Shown piece after piece: positions 8,931 to 15,145 of a stretch of DNA of 25,340 bases. The DNA is from Candidatus Bathyarchaeota archaeon (GTDB lineage: Archaea > Thermoproteota > Bathyarchaeia > RBG-16-48-13 > JAGMEO01). Numbering within the stretch: the first letter of the stretch is position 1; each line of letters starts with the position of its first letter. The notes under the pieces are model-generated. The model saw only the letters and a list, made by a program, of their open reading frames with translations, ran no database searches and had not been told where the DNA came from. A program made the translations under genes and the position numbers. The stretch spans positions 1-25,340 of the forward strand of contig JAUVYS010000005.1 in NCBI GenBank assembly GCA_030602965.1, written 5' to 3'.

Positions 8931-8955
8931 TATAATAAATATAATAACGTTGACA
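8931..8955 (-). promoter_or_regulatory. TATAATAACGTT promoter-like motif
   Basis: The + strand reads TATAATAAATATAATAACGTT followed by GACA. On the minus strand it gives AACGTTATTATATTTATTATA, 40-60 bp upstream of the small gene starting at 8894. An almost identical string occurs at 15784-15806 upstream of another minus-strand gene, in the matching position. Confidence 0.55.
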
Positions 8956-8977
8956 AACCAATCGGAAGGTTATTTTT

Positions 8978-9205
8978 TTGGATAAGAAATGGTTATTTTC
9001 TTTTGTTTTATTTTTTATGTGTGTTTACGATTTTTCACTACATTTTGTTGAGTTATTAGGAGCATAGGTACATCATCCTCTATGGCCAATTTTTGCTTCA
9101 AAGTTTGAATATACTATATCTTGGACATTTTATTGGGGTGTAGCAACACTTATTGCATTTTACCTTTTTTGGATAATAAGAAAAGAAAGGCAGTCTATCT
9201 TCTGA
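8978..9205 (+). pseudogene. small membrane protein ORF interrupted by in-frame TAG
   Basis: A TTG start at 8978 is preceded by GGAAGG (ribosome-binding site). The frame encodes a hydrophobic N-terminal helix (WLFSFVLFFMCVYDF), then LHFVELLGA, an in-frame TAG at 9065-9067, then VHHPLWPIFASKFEYTISW and a second helix ending in KERQSIF and TGA. Without the TAG it would be a 75-residue, two-helix membrane protein. The downstream half stays open and protein-like (HPLWP, hydrophobic helix, basic end). Explanations: recent nonsense mutation, sequence error, or translational recoding such as pyrrolysine. TAG is used as an ordinary stop at 5531 and 21256, which does not favour recoding. Confidence 0.5.
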
Positions 9206-9236
9206 AATCTTAAGTGCGAAAGGTAGCATATTCAAT

Positions 9237-9309
9237 AAAGAATTCTAAAAGCTATTGCACCACAGAAAAAAGAAACAAAGTATCATTAATATTACGTTGA
9301 CAGTATTCT
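9237..9309 (+). repeat. element repeat, copy in A
   Basis: Shared with 16352-16433 and, in shorter form, 23926-23973. It begins with AAAGAATTCTAAAAG, which in the B copy is the last codons and stop of the 172-residue gene, and ends with ATTACGTTGACAGTATT. Here the gene itself is absent and only its 3' tail is left, so the A copy is a deletion scar or shared 3' region. It contains the ACGTTGACA part of the recurrent motif. Confidence 0.75.
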
Positions 9310-9429
9310 GAGACACAATGATGAATTGAAAACTACTCTAACTGTGATAATAATATCATAATATAATAACGATAGCATACAATGATTATCATCTTCATTT
9401 GAAAAGTAGATTTAGGAAGATTATGTTAA

Positions 9430-9744
9430 TTGGTTATTGTTTTTCGTAATAAGAGTTCTTTTCAATTACCTTTTTTGAGTAGGGATAATTTCACTAAGTT
9501 AGTGAGGTCAGGTGTTGGTTATGATAAGCAAACTAGGACCTATCGCCTTAAGGATCGTAATATTTATGACAAGTCTGTTCAGGTTCTCTCTGAATTGCTT
9601 GGTGATGAAGTAAGCTTCTATCAAACATGTAGTAAATGTAATACTCAGTTTCCATGTAAAGCCACTACAATAGAATGTGAACACTACGAATACTGCGGTA
9701 CAAGAGGATTACCAATGATATGTATCTGTTACAAATGTAGATGA
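9430..9744 (+). CDS. Cys-rich small protein, element family (paralogue of 16729 gene)
   Basis: 104 residues, starting at a TTG preceded by AGGAAG. The N-terminal part has the pattern FQLP-x3-RDNFTKLVRSGVGYDK; the C-terminal part has C67, C70, C76, C83, H85, C89, C98, C100 and C103, enough for two or more zinc sites. The second copy at 16729 has the same spacing and the same kind of TTG start. The family is not one I recognise. It may be a DNA-binding or structural factor of the element. The N-terminal block (RSGxGYDK) with its likely strand-turn pattern does not match a known zinc finger class by eye. Confidence 0.7.
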   Translation: MVIVFRNKSSFQLPFLSRDNFTKLVRSGVGYDKQTRTYRLKDRNIYDKSVQVLSELLGDEVSFYQTCSKCNTQFPCKATTIECEHYEYCGTRGLPMICICYKCR

Positions 9745-10115
9745 CACGCTAACCAACAATGAAACATAACTTATCTATCATTTACCAGAGCTCAAAACTT
9801 TCAATTAGCGAATATCTCATGATGATGAGAGACGACCACTCATAAATGGGGAATCTATCCTAAACTTTTTCTGAGGATCTGTCACTTTTCTGTCACCTAG
9901 GCGTCATTAGATCTTATTATAATCATTAAAGAACGGCTTAGAAGATTAACTAAATAGGCAACTAAAATGTACAGTATATACTCTTCTCAGTTGAATCCTA
10001 AGATTAAATAAAAGAAATCAAAAAGGATCTACTGAATAATATTACCTATATAATAACGTTGGACGTTGTTTCCACCATTAAATGATTAAGGCTTTTGAGG
10101 TTTCAATCCGGCTGA
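9745..10115. other. gene-free stretch in element A
   Basis: About 370 A+T-rich bases without a supported gene. It contains one TATAATAACGTT motif at 10049-10060. A C/D-box-like string (ATGATGA near 9820, CTGA near 9872) is present but lacks a convincing terminal stem. Confidence 0.5.
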
Positions 10116-11036
10116 CTATTTTTTGGTGGTTGACGGTAGACCCGCAAGTTGCCTAAACAATTTATGTCTCAGTAGAGTTTCTAATTCAGGTGGATCATAG
10201 TTTTCATCGATTTGCTCAACTATAGGATCTAATTCAAACTCTTTTATGCACTCATCGTAATCTTCCTTGAATTTGTTGTTTGGTATATAGAGTCGGTTAG
10301 TGAGTAAAGGGTAAATTATTTTGCCACGTAAGCAACCTTGTTCATCCCTTCTAGACATTTTAGGACAGATAATAGCCATTCTAAAGACGAGGTTAGGTAG
10401 TTTCTGTTCCACATGGTTTACATCATTAACAAATTTATTGATCTCTATTTTTCTAGTGACTAACTTAGTCTGATTTTTACACTCAATCCATAAAAGGCTC
10501 TTGTCAGGCAATTCTAATAAAATATCAATTTTTCGATCTATTGGTGTACCATTGATTTCTTTAATTTCTTTACCTTTATCTTTAAATTTCCAACCTTTGT
10601 ATTTCTTATCTCTGAGTATCTTTTCAATTGCTCTAATTGTTAGATCTCTGAAAAAATCACCTTTGTTTCTAGGGAGTTTAAAAACCCATTTATGAGTAAG
10701 ATTAAAGACATATTTTTTTCTTCGATTAAACTCATTTTCATCTACATAATAAAACCAAAATGACTTCTTACGGACGTTCCTATCAAATATTCTCTTAAAG
10801 ATCTGAGATATTCCATACCACAGTGAAAGATCTAATTCTGTAACTTGTTTTGCTTTAAGTATCGGAGGATCTTCTTTTAGAAGTTTCTTACACTCATTTA
10901 AGACAGCAGTATAACCAAAACCATATTGAGGCTGATGATAAAGAATATTTGCTAATCTATTATACGAAATAAGACCTTTCTTTTCCACAACATCAAAAAT
11001 CGCTTGCTCAAGAGTTAAAGAACTCAAAACAACCAC
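10116..11036 (-). CDS. PD-(D/E)XK nuclease-like protein with N-terminal winged-helix-like region
   Basis: 306 residues from a GTG start; no ribosome-binding site is seen and the TATA-like motif lies about 20 bp upstream, so the mRNA is probably leaderless. The catalytic-type core is at about 125-210: FRDLTIRAIEKIL helix, then IDRKIDILLEL (D167, D171) and LLWIECKNQ (E185, K187), the D-x13-ExK pattern of restriction-endonuclease-like folds. Residues 8-60 look helical and resemble a winged helix. It is divergent from another PD-(D/E)XK-like gene at 11088, the two sharing an intergenic region of about 50 bp. Possible roles: DNA cleavage in defence or element maintenance. Confidence 0.68.
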   Translation of the reverse strand: MVVLSSLTLEQAIFDVVEKKGLISYNRLANILYHQPQYGFGYTAVLNECKKLLKEDPPILKAKQVTELDLSLWYGISQIFKRIFDRNVRKKSFWFYYVDENEFNRRKKYVFNLTHKWVFKLPRNKGDFFRDLTIRAIEKILRDKKYKGWKFKDKGKEIKEINGTPIDRKIDILLELPDKSLLWIECKNQTKLVTRKIEINKFVNDVNHVEQKLPNLVFRMAIICPKMSRRDEQGCLRGKIIYPLLTNRLYIPNNKFKEDYDECIKEFELDPIVEQIDENYDPPELETLLRHKLFRQLAGLPSTTKK

Positions 11037-11049
11037 AAATAATGGTTAC

Positions 11050-11063
11050 AACGTTATTATATT
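11050..11063 (+). promoter_or_regulatory. bidirectional TATA-like motif AACGTTATTATATT
   Basis: The motif lies in the gap between the two divergent nuclease-like genes: about 15 bp upstream of the GTG at 11036 on one strand and about 25 bp upstream of the ATG at 11088 on the other. Neither gene has a ribosome-binding site, consistent with leaderless transcripts in both directions from this A+T-rich box. Confidence 0.5.
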
Positions 11064-11087
11064 AATAATAATGACTTTAATGTTAAA

Positions 11088-11972
11088 ATGAAATTTGAGA
11101 GGAGTAAAGCTTTGTCCTCTGAAAAAAGTGAAATTGAAAGAATTAAAGAAGATATTGAAGCATCAGGTGTTCCTTTAGAAGTTAAGACATCAGAAATACT
11201 ACGAAAAAATTCATGGTTTGTTGAACATCAAAGTTATTATTTTGATGAACAAGAGGAAAAGCATAGATATGTTGATCTTGTAGCAAACAAAACCATTTCT
11301 ACAAGAGGCAATGATTTTTTTGATGCCATTTATTTGTATTTAATTATCGAATGTAAAAAAGGGGTAAAACCCTGGGTATTTTACACAATTAAAGAATATG
11401 AGTACGGCTTATTTTCGCCAATAAAAAAAGAGCTCAATGTGATACCTTACACTTTTTATGTAAAAACCATTTCAAAACCTAAAAATACAAAAAATTATAG
11501 TCAAAAAATCATTGATTTAGCTGGTATTACCCATTATAGTACTATAAATTATGATCGTATCGGTTTGATCCCTCATGTTGCTTTTATAAAAAAAGATAAA
11601 GAGAATGGAAGAGACGATTTATTTGAAGCAAAAAACCAAGTAATAAAATCCTTAGTTCATCAAAAAATTGAATATGAGCAAAATTTAGACCATTTTGGTA
11701 ATGTACTATTTCTTTTTTATCCAATAATAGTTTTTGATGGAAATCTCTTTCAATGGGAAAAAGAATTAGATATTTCTCCTACTGATTATGTTCAATACAA
11801 GACATTTTATCCAATATCTGAACGGCAAATAATTACAGAAGAACAATATTATGGTTATTCGTTTCCTTCAGAATGTTATTTAATTGAAGTAATGAAACAT
11901 ACCTTTTTTCCTAATTATTTAAGAATAATAGAAAAAGAATTAGAAGACCTAAAAAAATTGTTTGCCAAATAA
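11088..11972 (+). CDS. PD-(D/E)XK nuclease-like protein
   Basis: 294 residues. The N-terminal third carries the fold signature: helix SGVPLEVKTSEILRKNSW (E31), strand HRYVDLVAN (D63) and strand LYLIIECKKG (E88, K90), giving E-D-ExK. The rest, with many aromatic residues (FYPISERQ, YYGYSFP), is unrecognised and ends in a Lys/Glu helix. It is divergent from the other ExK protein at 10116, and a shared promoter suggests co-expression. Such proteins are frequent in restriction and defence systems, but no methyltransferase or helicase partner is present here. Confidence 0.7.
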   Translation: MKFERSKALSSEKSEIERIKEDIEASGVPLEVKTSEILRKNSWFVEHQSYYFDEQEEKHRYVDLVANKTISTRGNDFFDAIYLYLIIECKKGVKPWVFYTIKEYEYGLFSPIKKELNVIPYTFYVKTISKPKNTKNYSQKIIDLAGITHYSTINYDRIGLIPHVAFIKKDKENGRDDLFEAKNQVIKSLVHQKIEYEQNLDHFGNVLFLFYPIIVFDGNLFQWEKELDISPTDYVQYKTFYPISERQIITEEQYYGYSFPSECYLIEVMKHTFFPNYLRIIEKELEDLKKLFAK

Positions 11973-11999
11973 TATTTTGAGTCACTGAATTTTGTGTCT

Positions 12000-12012
12000 A
12001 ACGTTATTATAT
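12000..12012 (+). promoter_or_regulatory. AACGTTATTATAT motif
   Basis: Another copy of the recurrent element motif, about 75 bp upstream of the decayed integrase 5' repeat R1. The equivalent string CGTTATTATATTGTAATAT lies about 30-35 bp upstream of repeat R4 at 19604. Confidence 0.45.
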
Positions 12013-12072
12013 GGTAATATATTGTTGTATTTGATTATTGTATAATCTATGGATTAATGCCTAATGTGGTAG

Positions 12073-12165
12073 AGTAGTATTTTATATACGACCTGTTATT
12101 CGTTGATTCGACCGAATTATATTGTTAAAACAAACATTAGTCCTTAAAGACCAGCTTCCACGCCC
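12073..12165 (+). repeat. integrase 5' repeat R1 (decayed promoter and N-terminus)
   Basis: Matches R2 and R4: TTTTATATACGACCTGTTATTCG, then a diverged stretch in which the ATGCAG start is lost, then AAAACAAACATTAGTCC and TTAAAGACCAGCTTCCAC. No integrase C-part follows. It is read as the scar of an older integration or recombination event inside element A. Confidence 0.7.
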
Positions 12166-12320
12166 AGTTTATGATTAAATAAATTTCTTGTGGTGAATTA
12201 GAGTATCCACTACCAGTTATTGATATGTATGTTACCGATATACTTATTTAGATAATCAGTAAAACCTTTTGAAAGATTTTGATAATCAATGTCTATTGAG
12301 AATAAGAAGGGACTTTTAAT

Positions 12321-12476
12321 ATGGGGCACACTGACACAGAATTATTGGTTTTAACAGATGAAGATAAGCTACGATTGAAAATAATTTCGGGTATGATTGA
12401 AGAGTATCCACAATTAAAAGAACCGTTGAGAAAGTTATTAAACGGTGAAAACAACTTCAATATTTCATCTAAGTAA
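12321..12476 (+). CDS. small acidic protein of unknown function
   Basis: A 51-residue frame beginning MGHTDTELLVLTDEDKLRL with a GAAGGGA ribosome-binding site about 10 nt before the ATG. It is highly charged and helical in character, with no known motif. It lies between integrase repeats R1 and R2, at the right end of element A. Hypothetical, supported by start signal and composition. Confidence 0.45.
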   Translation: MGHTDTELLVLTDEDKLRLKIISGMIEEYPQLKEPLRKLLNGENNFNISSK

Positions 12477-12573
12477 TGTTGTCTTATTGTATATTTTCTA
12501 TGGTTATCATATTTGTAATGTTATCTAGATTAGTTTTCAATATTATTTGATTAGTTAATGTGGGTGTGTAGAG

Positions 12574-12582
12574 TTTTATATA
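12574..12582 (+). promoter_or_regulatory. TATA box of the integrase promoter (element A)
   Basis: TTTTATATA, followed by ACGACCTGTTATTCGATG, lies about 35-40 bp before the ATG at 12617. The same box and flank are conserved in R1 and R4 and partly in R3, as expected for a functional integrase promoter duplicated with each element. Confidence 0.55.
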
Positions 12583-12616
12583 CGACCTGTTATTCGATGA
12601 TTCGATCGATTGTTAA

Positions 12617-12650
12617 ATGCAGATATTAAAACAGATTGAGATCCTTAAAG
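12617..12650 (+). pseudogene. integrase N-terminal fragment int(N) of element A (R2)
   Basis: The ATG opens MQILKQIEILKDQPS and runs without a break through the att core into a second integrase C-part belonging to element B. In the circular form of element A this N-terminus would join the frame at 6415-7436. The left copy of the gene has tRNA antisense sequence instead, so this is the detached native 5' end. Together they would give an integrase of about 350 residues. Confidence 0.8.
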
Positions 12651-12686
12651 ACCAGCCTTCACCACCGGCCCCTAACAATATTCGCT
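12651..12686 (+). repeat. attachment core, right copy of A / left end of B
   Basis: Perfect 36-bp copy of 6415-6450, with the first 21 bases equal to the 5' end of tRNA-Ala (antisense). The rest of the tRNA is absent here. It separates int(N) of element A from int(C) of element B. Confidence 0.9.
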
Positions 12687-12764
12687 TCATTGATTATGAA
12701 ATAAAAACTTTCCATGATATGCTTTTAAGACGTTCTAAGAGTAAAGACTTTGAGAATAATGCTC
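12687..12764 (+). pseudogene. integrase fragment of element B, N-proximal part of int(C)
   Basis: Continues the frame from the att core through FIDYEIKTFHDMLLRRSKS and KDFENN, closely matching residues 32-55 of the element A integrase, then diverges and stops at a TAA (12781). The middle of the gene, including the catalytic R and K motifs, is missing. Confidence 0.8.
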
Positions 12765-12777
12765 TGGTATGCGATAA

Positions 12778-12820
12778 TAGTTAACTAGATAGTGGTTAAC
12801 TATTAGTTAAAATGGTTAAC
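12778..12820 (+). repeat. GTTAAC direct repeats
   Basis: Four GTTAA(C) hexamers at 12780, 12795, 12806 and 12815 in a 43-bp tract, spaced 9-15 bp; a related GATTAAC follows at 12857. The cluster sits at the breakpoint of the element B integrase, next to the inserted zinc-ribbon gene. It could be a protein-binding array or an insertion-associated sequence. Confidence 0.5.
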
Positions 12821-12904
12821 AGCGGTCAAAATTTTTGGATAATCAACTAATTTTTTGATTAACTAATTTTAAAGAATCTTTGCAGTCAAATGGATAGTGC
12901 GGCT

Positions 12905-13375
12905 TTAGGTATCCTTTTCAGTTTGATTTAATAGTTCATCAATGTATCCTATACGCTCAGATAGTGTGTTTCTATATTTTTTGATTAATCTGTTTAAGCC
13001 AGAATTAAGGGCTCTAAAGAGATCATCTTCATCTTTTTGAGACATCCATGTTTCAGGTTTCTCTCGTATCGTTTTAGATATTTTATTAATCAGAAAGATG
13101 ATTTCACTGCGGAGCAGTTCACCTGCGATTTCCCATACTTCTAATTCCCCTTCATCCTTTAATATCTTGGCTAACTGTAGAACTCTCTCTTTTATCATCC
13201 AAATTGTATCGTCATTGGAGTTATCAAATATCGATGTTACCTCTGTTACTTTGAAACCTTTTCCTCTACCAAGTCCCTTGATTTCCTGCACGAAAATATC
13301 ATCTGCAAAATTTTCAGGGTCAAATTGATCAATATGTGTCTTTTTTCCACACAATGGGCACAAAAGCATCGTCAT
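12905..13375 (-). CDS. zinc-ribbon protein of unknown function, inserted in the integrase of B
   Basis: 156 residues. It starts MTMLLCPLCGKKTH, a CxxC zinc knuckle with only one visible Cys pair, followed by a region with FKVTEVTSIFDNS and a long helical C-terminal half (ERVLQLAKILKDEGE to the end) that may form a coiled coil. No ribosome-binding site is seen. The gene lies between two fragments of one integrase and therefore replaced the middle of that gene. No transposase or terminal repeats were found that explain the insertion. Confidence 0.6.
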   Translation of the reverse strand: MTMLLCPLCGKKTHIDQFDPENFADDIFVQEIKGLGRGKGFKVTEVTSIFDNSNDDTIWMIKERVLQLAKILKDEGELEVWEIAGELLRSEIIFLINKISKTIREKPETWMSQKDEDDLFRALNSGLNRLIKKYRNTLSERIGYIDELLNQTEKDT

Positions 13376-13458
13376 TGTTGATCAAAAATTATATGTTGTA
13401 GTAATTCTATTATACTTTTAGGCTAGCCTATTTTCGCATTTAATCGCGCGCGCACGAA

Positions 13459-13806
13459 AACAACAATAACTACAATAGTACTAAAAATAATCAACTATAT
13501 TCTAAATATAATTACGTTAATGAAAACTACTCATCTAATAATCCAATATTCATAGGACAACAAGGACGACTAAAGACACATGGTACAGAGCGAATAGTTA
13601 AGTTAACAGCTAAGAGAGCTGGTATCACTAAGAACATCTATCCTCATATTCTAAGAAATTACTGTCTTACTAAGTGCGCTCTCTTAAGTTCTGAAGCGTT
13701 AGCTAGAAGACAAGCACGACATAAAGCAACCAATATGACACAACATTACATTATACTAACTGATGAGATGTACTGGAGAGAATATGATAAAGTGTGGAAT
13801 GATTAA
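13459..13806 (+). pseudogene. integrase C-terminal fragment of element B
   Basis: The in-frame segment matches residues about 245-358 of the element A integrase, from the Asn-rich linker through IFIGQQGRLKTHGTERIV, HILRNYCLTK, ARRQARHKATNMTQHYI and EYDKVWND. It retains catalytic HxxR, H and Y but lacks the R and K motifs. Differences from A are mostly at third codon positions (for example the codons of LRNYCLTKCALL), showing that both genes were under selection for a long time before this copy was broken. Confidence 0.85.
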
Positions 13807-13873
13807 TTATTGTGAAATACTAATCTAAATTAGACTCAATTTTTACCCTTAATTATTGATGAGGAATTACTCT

Positions 13874-14485
13874 ATGAACGTTAAAAAAGAAGTATGGATT
13901 CAAGTGGATATAATACCAAAAGGAAAGAACTTCGAATTAAACGATGAGATTCTATTACAAATTTACAAAGAATTTCTTAGCGTTCCAAATAAGAAAATAA
14001 GCAGTTGGCATTTCTTTAGAGAACCTCAGCTTAGATTTAGAATCGAATTTGATAACAAAGAAAGTAGAAAAGCACTTTGGGATGAACTTAACAAATTTAT
14101 CGATAATTTAACTATCGTAGAAAGCCATTATTTAGCAGATAATAAAAAGAAAGTAAAACAATTGGAAGATTGTTACAAAGGCGAGTCTGATTCTTTTAAG
14201 AGATTGTGGCTATTTCAAAAGAAGCTTTGGGAATGGGGTAGTAAAATGGCGGTTGAATCGATAAAAGAGTTCAAAGAAACAGGTGCAAATAATCCTCTAA
14301 GGGAATATCAGCTTGAAAGACTCTTTCACCTTCTTTATAATCAATTAAATGCTGATTCTAATCGTTTTTCACTTAATGAAGTAGAAATGTACCAAAGATG
14401 TGCAAATAACAGAATGTTGGTTTGGTCTTATATGAACTCTAAGCAATTAGATAGAGATTTACTTAAAAAAATAAAAAAAGAATGA
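13874..14485 (+). CDS. stand-alone protein resembling the lanthipeptide dehydratase C-terminal domain
   Basis: 203 residues from the ATG at 13874, chosen because GAGG lies 9 nt before it; ATG 13859 and TTG 13856 are in frame upstream. The sequence pattern resembles the thiopeptide-type bacteriocin biosynthesis / SpaB_C domain: N-terminal VWIQVDIIPKG, then SWHFFREPQLRFRIEF, and late ERLFHLLYNQLN. In peptide-modifying enzymes this domain eliminates glutamate from activated Ser/Thr. No adenylation, glutamylation or cyclase partner and no obvious precursor peptide is nearby, so a different role is possible. The family call rests on motif resemblance only. Confidence 0.5.
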   Translation: MNVKKEVWIQVDIIPKGKNFELNDEILLQIYKEFLSVPNKKISSWHFFREPQLRFRIEFDNKESRKALWDELNKFIDNLTIVESHYLADNKKKVKQLEDCYKGESDSFKRLWLFQKKLWEWGSKMAVESIKEFKETGANNPLREYQLERLFHLLYNQLNADSNRFSLNEVEMYQRCANNRMLVWSYMNSKQLDRDLLKKIKKE

Positions 14486-14501
14486 TTCTACAAAGTACAG
14501 A

Positions 14502-14630
14502 ATTTCTGTGAATTGTTTTCGCCTAACCAATTTCATATATAGATTTAAGCTCATCCTAACCACCTGAGGTTAGGTTGACTTAGTCGAATGAACTGTTTAG
14601 TGCAGAGGCTAGCCTTCGCAGTATGAAATT
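14502..14630 (+). ncRNA. structured intergenic region, possible RNA or DNA structure
   Basis: An outer perfect 9-bp inverted repeat (AATTTCATA at 14529-14537 with TATGAAATT at 14622-14630) encloses a hairpin CCTAACC-ACCTGA-GGTTAGG (14555-14574) and the palindrome AGGCTAGCCT (14606-14615). A second CCTAACC at 14522-14528 could pair alternatively with the GGTTAGG arm. The left part (14502-14543) repeats 8632-8672. A branched fold is thus possible; function unknown. Confidence 0.4.
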
Positions 14631-14673
14631 CTATATGCGTTAAAATGTGCTGTTCTGTTCGTGAATGAGCAGT

Positions 14674-14979
14674 TTAAAGAGCTTTTTCTACTAACTTGAA
14701 AAGATATTGTAATTTATCAAAACTAATTATTGTACTGAATTGTCCCCATTTCCACTTCTCAGTTCCTCTCTTTCTTGTCCAGTAACATAAGCGCAGTTCC
14801 TTATCACCACCCTTCCACTCAACTATTTCAAAACCTTTCCAATACTCTCTCCATTCATTATGGTCAGAAACAAAGAATGCCTTTGGAACATTAAGGTATT
14901 CAACTTCATTATTAGGAAAGGTAAGTTTTGCGGTTCGTGGATATTTAGAAGCTATTTCTTCAGGGATATTTTCTTTCAT
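14674..14979 (-). CDS. small protein of unknown function
   Basis: 101 residues with a strong ribosome-binding site (GAGGAG) before the ATG at 14979. The composition is rich in Trp, Lys and Glu (EWREYWKGFEIVEW, then YWTRKRGTEKWKWGQF), with no recognised motif. It looks like a compact soluble alpha/beta protein. It lies in the cargo of element B. Confidence 0.6.
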   Translation of the reverse strand: MKENIPEEIASKYPRTAKLTFPNNEVEYLNVPKAFFVSDHNEWREYWKGFEIVEWKGGDKELRLCYWTRKRGTEKWKWGQFSTIISFDKLQYLFKLVEKAL

Positions 14980-15095
14980 CTTATTTTTATCTCCTCTTTT
15001 TTACCAACTCATAATATTATGTATAAGAGATTAGTGCTTTTCCTAATAATTTACACATATTACATATTTTCTTCCAAATTTCTTTAGAAAAAGTT

Positions 15096-15145
15096 TTCAG
15101 AATAGGAGTCTCTAGGATTAAATGAGAAAAGAATCCCATATTATT
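15096..15145 (+). repeat. repeat pair member (GGAGTCTCTAGGATT type), copy 1
   Basis: Resembles 16658-16712: AGAAT, GGAGTCTCTAGGATT, a short spacer, then AGAATCCCATATT. Within each copy GGATT and AATCC can form a small hairpin. A third, shorter version (GAATCCCATATTGTTTT) is at 17236. Confidence 0.65.

Larger units (their letters stand above)
6415..12650 (+). mobile_element. integrative element A (SSV-type, split integrase)
   Basis: A 6.2-kb block bounded by the 36-bp att repeats. At its left end is an integrase gene lacking its own N-terminus. At its right end (12574-12650) are a promoter and the ATG-led first codons of the same integrase family, stopping at the att core. Joining the two ends restores one continuous frame. 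That is the hallmark of SSV-type archaeal elements, whose integrase gene carries attP. Cargo: PLD-like protein, possible Sm-like protein, Cys-rich protein, two PD-(D/E)XK-like proteins and small ORFs. No replication protein is recognised. Confidence 0.85.

Noticed and set aside
9815..9885. C/D-box-like small RNA (ATGATGA ... CTGA)
   Set aside because: Box spacing is possible but there is no D'/C' pair and the flanks do not form a proper terminal stem.
12060..12690. CRISPR-like or tandem repeat array
   Set aside because: The repeats R1 and R2 are 500 bp apart, about 100 bp long and correspond to an integrase promoter and N-terminus, not short regularly spaced repeats.
13098..13328. Plus-strand ORF opposite the zinc-ribbon gene
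   Set aside because: Serine-rich antisense shadow without a ribosome-binding site; the minus-strand frame has the CPLCGKK motif.
12905..13375. Zinc-ribbon gene as an IS transposase
   Set aside because: No DDE or HUH motif and no terminal inverted repeats are visible.
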